NCBI GenBank assembly: GCA_017620335.1
Contig: JAFZQO010000029.1
Span: forward strand, 1 to 45,242
Direction: 5' to 3'
From: Bacteroidales bacterium
GTDB lineage: Bacteria > Bacteroidota > Bacteroidia > Bacteroidales > UBA932
DNA: 45,242 nucleotides
Part shown: in pieces, positions 42,712 to 45,242 of the stretch
How the letters are laid out: each line of letters starts with the position of its first letter
Position numbering within the stretch: position 1 is the first letter of the stretch
The notes under the pieces: model-generated
Database searches by the model: none
What the model saw: only the letters and a program-made list of their open reading frames with translations
Told to the model about the DNA's origin: nothing
Translations under genes and position numbers: made by a program

Positions 42712-43198
42712 CAAGGCTTTGAAACAAGCGGTACGGAGAAATCTGGAGAGATTCCCGGACGATTTCATGTTCACATTGTCTTCTGACGAGTATAACTCAT
42801 TGAAAGTCAGTATAAGGTCACAGTTTGTGACCTTAGAAGATGGTCGTGGGAAATACCCGAAATATCCTCCATTTGCATTTACTGAGCAAGGTGTCGCAAT
42901 GCTTTCTTCGGTATTGCATAGCGATGTCGCCATCGCCGCCAACATTGCCATCATGCGTGCTTTCGTGCAGGTTCGAGAATACCTGTTAGCGGCGTCAACG
43001 GTCTCTTCGGAATTGAAGGAACTCAGGGCTAAAGTGGACTTGCTCGCAATGCAACAAGAGGAGAACCTCGGGGCACTCAACGACCTGTCCGAGGATGTCC
43101 GGCAAGACATCGACAACCTGTATCTGGCCATCGCGGACCTCTCCTCGAAGATCGAGGAGAAGAAGAATGAGCCGAGGCCCCGTATAGGTTTCAAATAG
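42611..43198 (+). CDS. ORF6N-domain DNA-binding protein, copy 2
   Basis: The start is ATG 42611, giving 195 residues. The N-terminal block 'IRGKKVMLDFDLARLYHIET' and the C-terminal coiled coil ('SSELKELRAKVDLLAMQQEE', 'DLSEDVRQDIDNLYLAIADL') match copy 1. The middle differs: 'FPDDFMFTLSSDEYNSLKVS' and an insert GRGKYPKYPP before FAFTEQGVAMLSSVLHS. The gene lies inside the permease array, convergent with member E (8 nt gap) and divergent from member D. It is therefore antisense to any transcript reading from E into D-C-B-A. The DNA-binding role is inferred from the family. Confidence 0.85.
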   Translation: MNDELILVQNLIHEIRGKKVMLDFDLARLYHIETKALKQAVRRNLERFPDDFMFTLSSDEYNSLKVSIRSQFVTLEDGRGKYPKYPPFAFTEQGVAMLSSVLHSDVAIAANIAIMRAFVQVREYLLAASTVSSELKELRAKVDLLAMQQEENLGALNDLSEDVRQDIDNLYLAIADLSSKIEEKKNEPRPRIGFK

Positions 43199-43247
43199 TT
43201 CATAATCTATTCTTTCTTCAGCTCCGTCGCCGGGTCGGTGCGGGCGG
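43162..43247. repeat. Direct repeat, ORF6N 3' end plus permease 3' end, copy 2
   Basis: Matches 33001-33086 with 3 differences by eye, including the same 8 bp gap between ORF6N and the permease stop. Confidence 0.8.
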
Positions 43248-45242
43248 CTTTGAGGTCCTGCCAGAGCACGGAGGCGAGGGAGATGGCGAGTGAGATGAGC
43301 ACAGCCACGGCGAAGACCCAGCCGTAGCCGGAAATCCTGTAATTGAAGCCTTCAAGGTATCTGCGTGCGAGCCATACCGCCACGGGGACGGCAATGACGC
43401 AGGAGACTAAGACCAGAATCATATATTCTCCCACAGCCCTGAGGGTCTCGCCCTTGACCGTGCTCCCGAACACTTTCCTGACCGCAATGTCGTGAGTCCT
43501 CTCCGAAGCGAAAAGCGCCGACATCGCCAGCAGCCCCAGCAGGGAGATAAGCACGGAAAGGGCCATGAACAGCTCAATCATCCGCATATAGTTCTCGGCC
43601 TCTTCCAGCCCGTCATTCACTTTGTCCCGGACAAACCCGTTCTGGCGCGGACTCGGGAGATATCCTGTCTTTTCAGCAAGATATTTCTGGAAGATATCCT
43701 CCAGCTGTCTTTCCGCTTCCTTCTTGTTCCCTTCAATGCGAAGGAGCATGTAACTGCCCCGAGGCATATCGTACACTTCGATGACACCATACTCATCCGG
43801 CTGTATGTGGGCTGCATCCGATACTGCGAAATCACGGAGTATCCCGGCCAGTTGCGTCGTCCCGAAAAAGTCCGCCCAGTCCGGTAGAACCTCCTGTCCA
43901 GCCTCCATCCCAATGCTGTTCCAGGCCGATTCCGACAGCCAGACACCCGTTCCCATCGGGGTATGGAAATCTTCAAGCACCTCATAGCCGCACATCCTGA
44001 AAGCCTCGGGATTCATGCGGATTGTTGAGAACCTGAATGTATTTCCGTCGTCCTTGGCCCCGGAAACCGACATGTGTCGTTTGCCGGGATATCCGTCCGA
44101 GACTCCGGCTTCCTTAACGAATGGAAGCTTGATCACTTCATCCCATTGTGCATCGGAGAGCCGGTACTGGACATACAAGTCCTCGACGTCGACGCCGAGA
44201 GGCTGGTGGATCATGTGGGAATACTGCCTCTCCATCACAAGCGCGAACGCAATCAACAGCACTGAAAGGGCTGTCTGGAAAACGATGAACACCTTTGAGA
44301 AAACCGACTTGCTCCGGACCCTGTAGTCTCCCTTGACTACCTGGACGGGATTGTATCGGGTCGCCATGTGCGCTGGTATCCATCCGGCGAGCAGTCCCAC
44401 CAGGAAAGTCACCCCGATGAACAAAGCGGCAGTCGTAGCATCCAGATGCCATGAAAAAGGAGCCGACACGAATCTTTCCCCATTTCTGATCTCCACCAAA
44501 TGGCTGAGTGTCGGTGCAAATGCCTGGGCGACCAGGACTGCCACCCCGGCACAGACGAAGGTAAACACCAATGACTCTGCCATATATTTCCAGATGACCT
44601 GCTTGCGGGTGGCACCGAGGATGGAGCGCATCCCCATCTCCTTTGCTCTTTTTCCTGCAAGGGCTGCGTTCAAGTTGATGTAGTTGAATACAGCCGAAAG
44701 GAGCAGCAGAAGTACTACTGCAGAGAGCATCTTGAGCAGAGACGGGTTCCCCTGGTGGAAAGCCATCCCTCCGTTGAGGTCGGAAAAATAAAGGCGGTCC
44801 ATACGCTCGATGCATCCGTTCTTGAATGCGCGGGACTCGTCACGCCCCCAATTCTTCCGGCTGTGCTCCTCCATTACCCGGTCGAGGGAAACAACCAATT
44901 CGTCCTCGGGCAACTTGCTGGAAATAAGGCACACATCCCCTCCTGACGCTCCCCTCGATACGTCCTTCCTCTCCCGGACCCGGAGGAAGTCCGTATCGTT
45001 GAATAATGCAGGGACCTTTGAGCGGAAAACGGCGACGACAGGTATTGTGTCGCTATAGCTTACGATTTCCCGTCCGACTATTTTCCTGCTTTGACTATAC
45101 TGCCTGGCAAGGCTCTCGCTGATGGCGACACCGCCGCCGAGCAAGGAAGTCATGTCGCCTTCCACCCACTCGACCGGAAACATGTCGAAAAAGTCCGGCT
45201 CGACGGTCGCCATTCCGGTTTGGTCAATACTTTCATCTCCCA
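43207..45242 (-). CDS. MacB/FtsX-like ABC transporter permease (array member E, cut by window end)
   Basis: The frame is open to the window edge; 678 codons are visible and the N-terminal ~100 residues (first membrane helix) lie outside. Visible parts: periplasmic domain 'TVEPDFFDMFPVEWVEGDMT', FtsX block 'LLLLSAVFNYINLNAALAGK' with RAKEMGMRSILGAT, second periplasmic domain and a final block 'DIAVRKVFGSTVKGETLRAV', ending RTDPATELKKE. The tail and the 3' junction match member A in DNA, which ties the two ORF6N-flanked ends together. Function as for the other members. It would be the first gene transcribed in the visible array. Confidence 0.86.
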   Translation of the reverse strand, partial: GDESIDQTGMATVEPDFFDMFPVEWVEGDMTSLLGGGVAISESLARQYSQSRKIVGREIVSYSDTIPVVAVFRSKVPALFNDTDFLRVRERKDVSRGASGGDVCLISSKLPEDELVVSLDRVMEEHSRKNWGRDESRAFKNGCIERMDRLYFSDLNGGMAFHQGNPSLLKMLSAVVLLLLLSAVFNYINLNAALAGKRAKEMGMRSILGATRKQVIWKYMAESLVFTFVCAGVAVLVAQAFAPTLSHLVEIRNGERFVSAPFSWHLDATTAALFIGVTFLVGLLAGWIPAHMATRYNPVQVVKGDYRVRSKSVFSKVFIVFQTALSVLLIAFALVMERQYSHMIHQPLGVDVEDLYVQYRLSDAQWDEVIKLPFVKEAGVSDGYPGKRHMSVSGAKDDGNTFRFSTIRMNPEAFRMCGYEVLEDFHTPMGTGVWLSESAWNSIGMEAGQEVLPDWADFFGTTQLAGILRDFAVSDAAHIQPDEYGVIEVYDMPRGSYMLLRIEGNKKEAERQLEDIFQKYLAEKTGYLPSPRQNGFVRDKVNDGLEEAENYMRMIELFMALSVLISLLGLLAMSALFASERTHDIAVRKVFGSTVKGETLRAVGEYMILVLVSCVIAVPVAVWLARRYLEGFNYRISGYGWVFAVAVLISLAISLASVLWQDLKAARTDPATELKKE

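Noticed and set aside
32375-45242. Insertion sequence or integron explaining the permease/ORF6N repeats
   Set aside because: No transposase, integrase, terminal inverted repeats or attC-like sites were seen; the repeats are coding termini of paralogous genes.

Overview
The window looks like a chromosomal segment of a Bacteroidota bacterium, probably a gut- or rumen-type Bacteroidales. The reasons are: promoter elements of the TAnnTTTG type upstream of many genes, many short-signal lipoproteins, a TonB-plug/beta-barrel outer membrane protein, 6-bladed-propeller and DUF2490-type envelope proteins, ORF6N-domain genes, and double-length MacB/FtsX permeases in tandem. No rRNA, tRNA, CRISPR array, integrase or transposase was found.

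Layout. (1) 1-3.9 kb: a regulator tail, an AraC regulator divergent from a ferritin-like/small HTH pair, a cupin and a GNAT acetyltransferase with overlapping divergent starts, and several gene remnants, including a CDP-alcohol phosphatidyltransferase broken at a C5 run. (2) 3.9-13.3 kb: a TonB-type barrel protein, a propeller lipoprotein, cysteine synthase (cysK), an M28 peptidase fused to a barrel-like C-terminus, and an M16 protease lipoprotein. (3) 13.4-22.4 kb, plus strand: four different secreted alpha/beta-hydrolase esterases, a DUF6512 membrane protein and a GH127-type beta-L-arabinofuranosidase. This resembles a set for removing acyl and arabinosyl decorations from plant polysaccharide, without SusC/SusD in view. 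(4) 22.4-23.9 kb, minus: relics of a metal-efflux locus (a His-rich small protein and a broken TolC). (5) 24-32.4 kb: DUF2490 barrel, sodium/solute symporter, lipoproteins, a GlsB/OlsB-like N-acyltransferase, a membrane LytTR regulator coupled by ATGA overlap to a putative glycosidase lipoprotein, DUF418 protein and a TlpA-like thioredoxin lipoprotein. (6) 32.4 kb to the end: five tandem FtsX/MacB-like permeases on the minus strand (the last cut by the window edge), with two copies of an ORF6N gene at equivalent junctions.

The most interesting element is the cysK leader (8762-8968). A 24-codon ORF with four consecutive cysteine codons starts about 6 nt after a good Bacteroidota promoter. Mutually exclusive RNA pairings connect the Cys codons, an antiterminator segment and an intrinsic terminator before cysK. 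This has the full architecture of a ribosome-mediated, cysteine-sensing attenuator on a possibly leaderless ORF. The second most interesting element is the permease array, whose near-identical gene junctions (129 bp repeats exactly 2400 bp apart) and mosaic ORF6N genes suggest ongoing recombinational shuffling.
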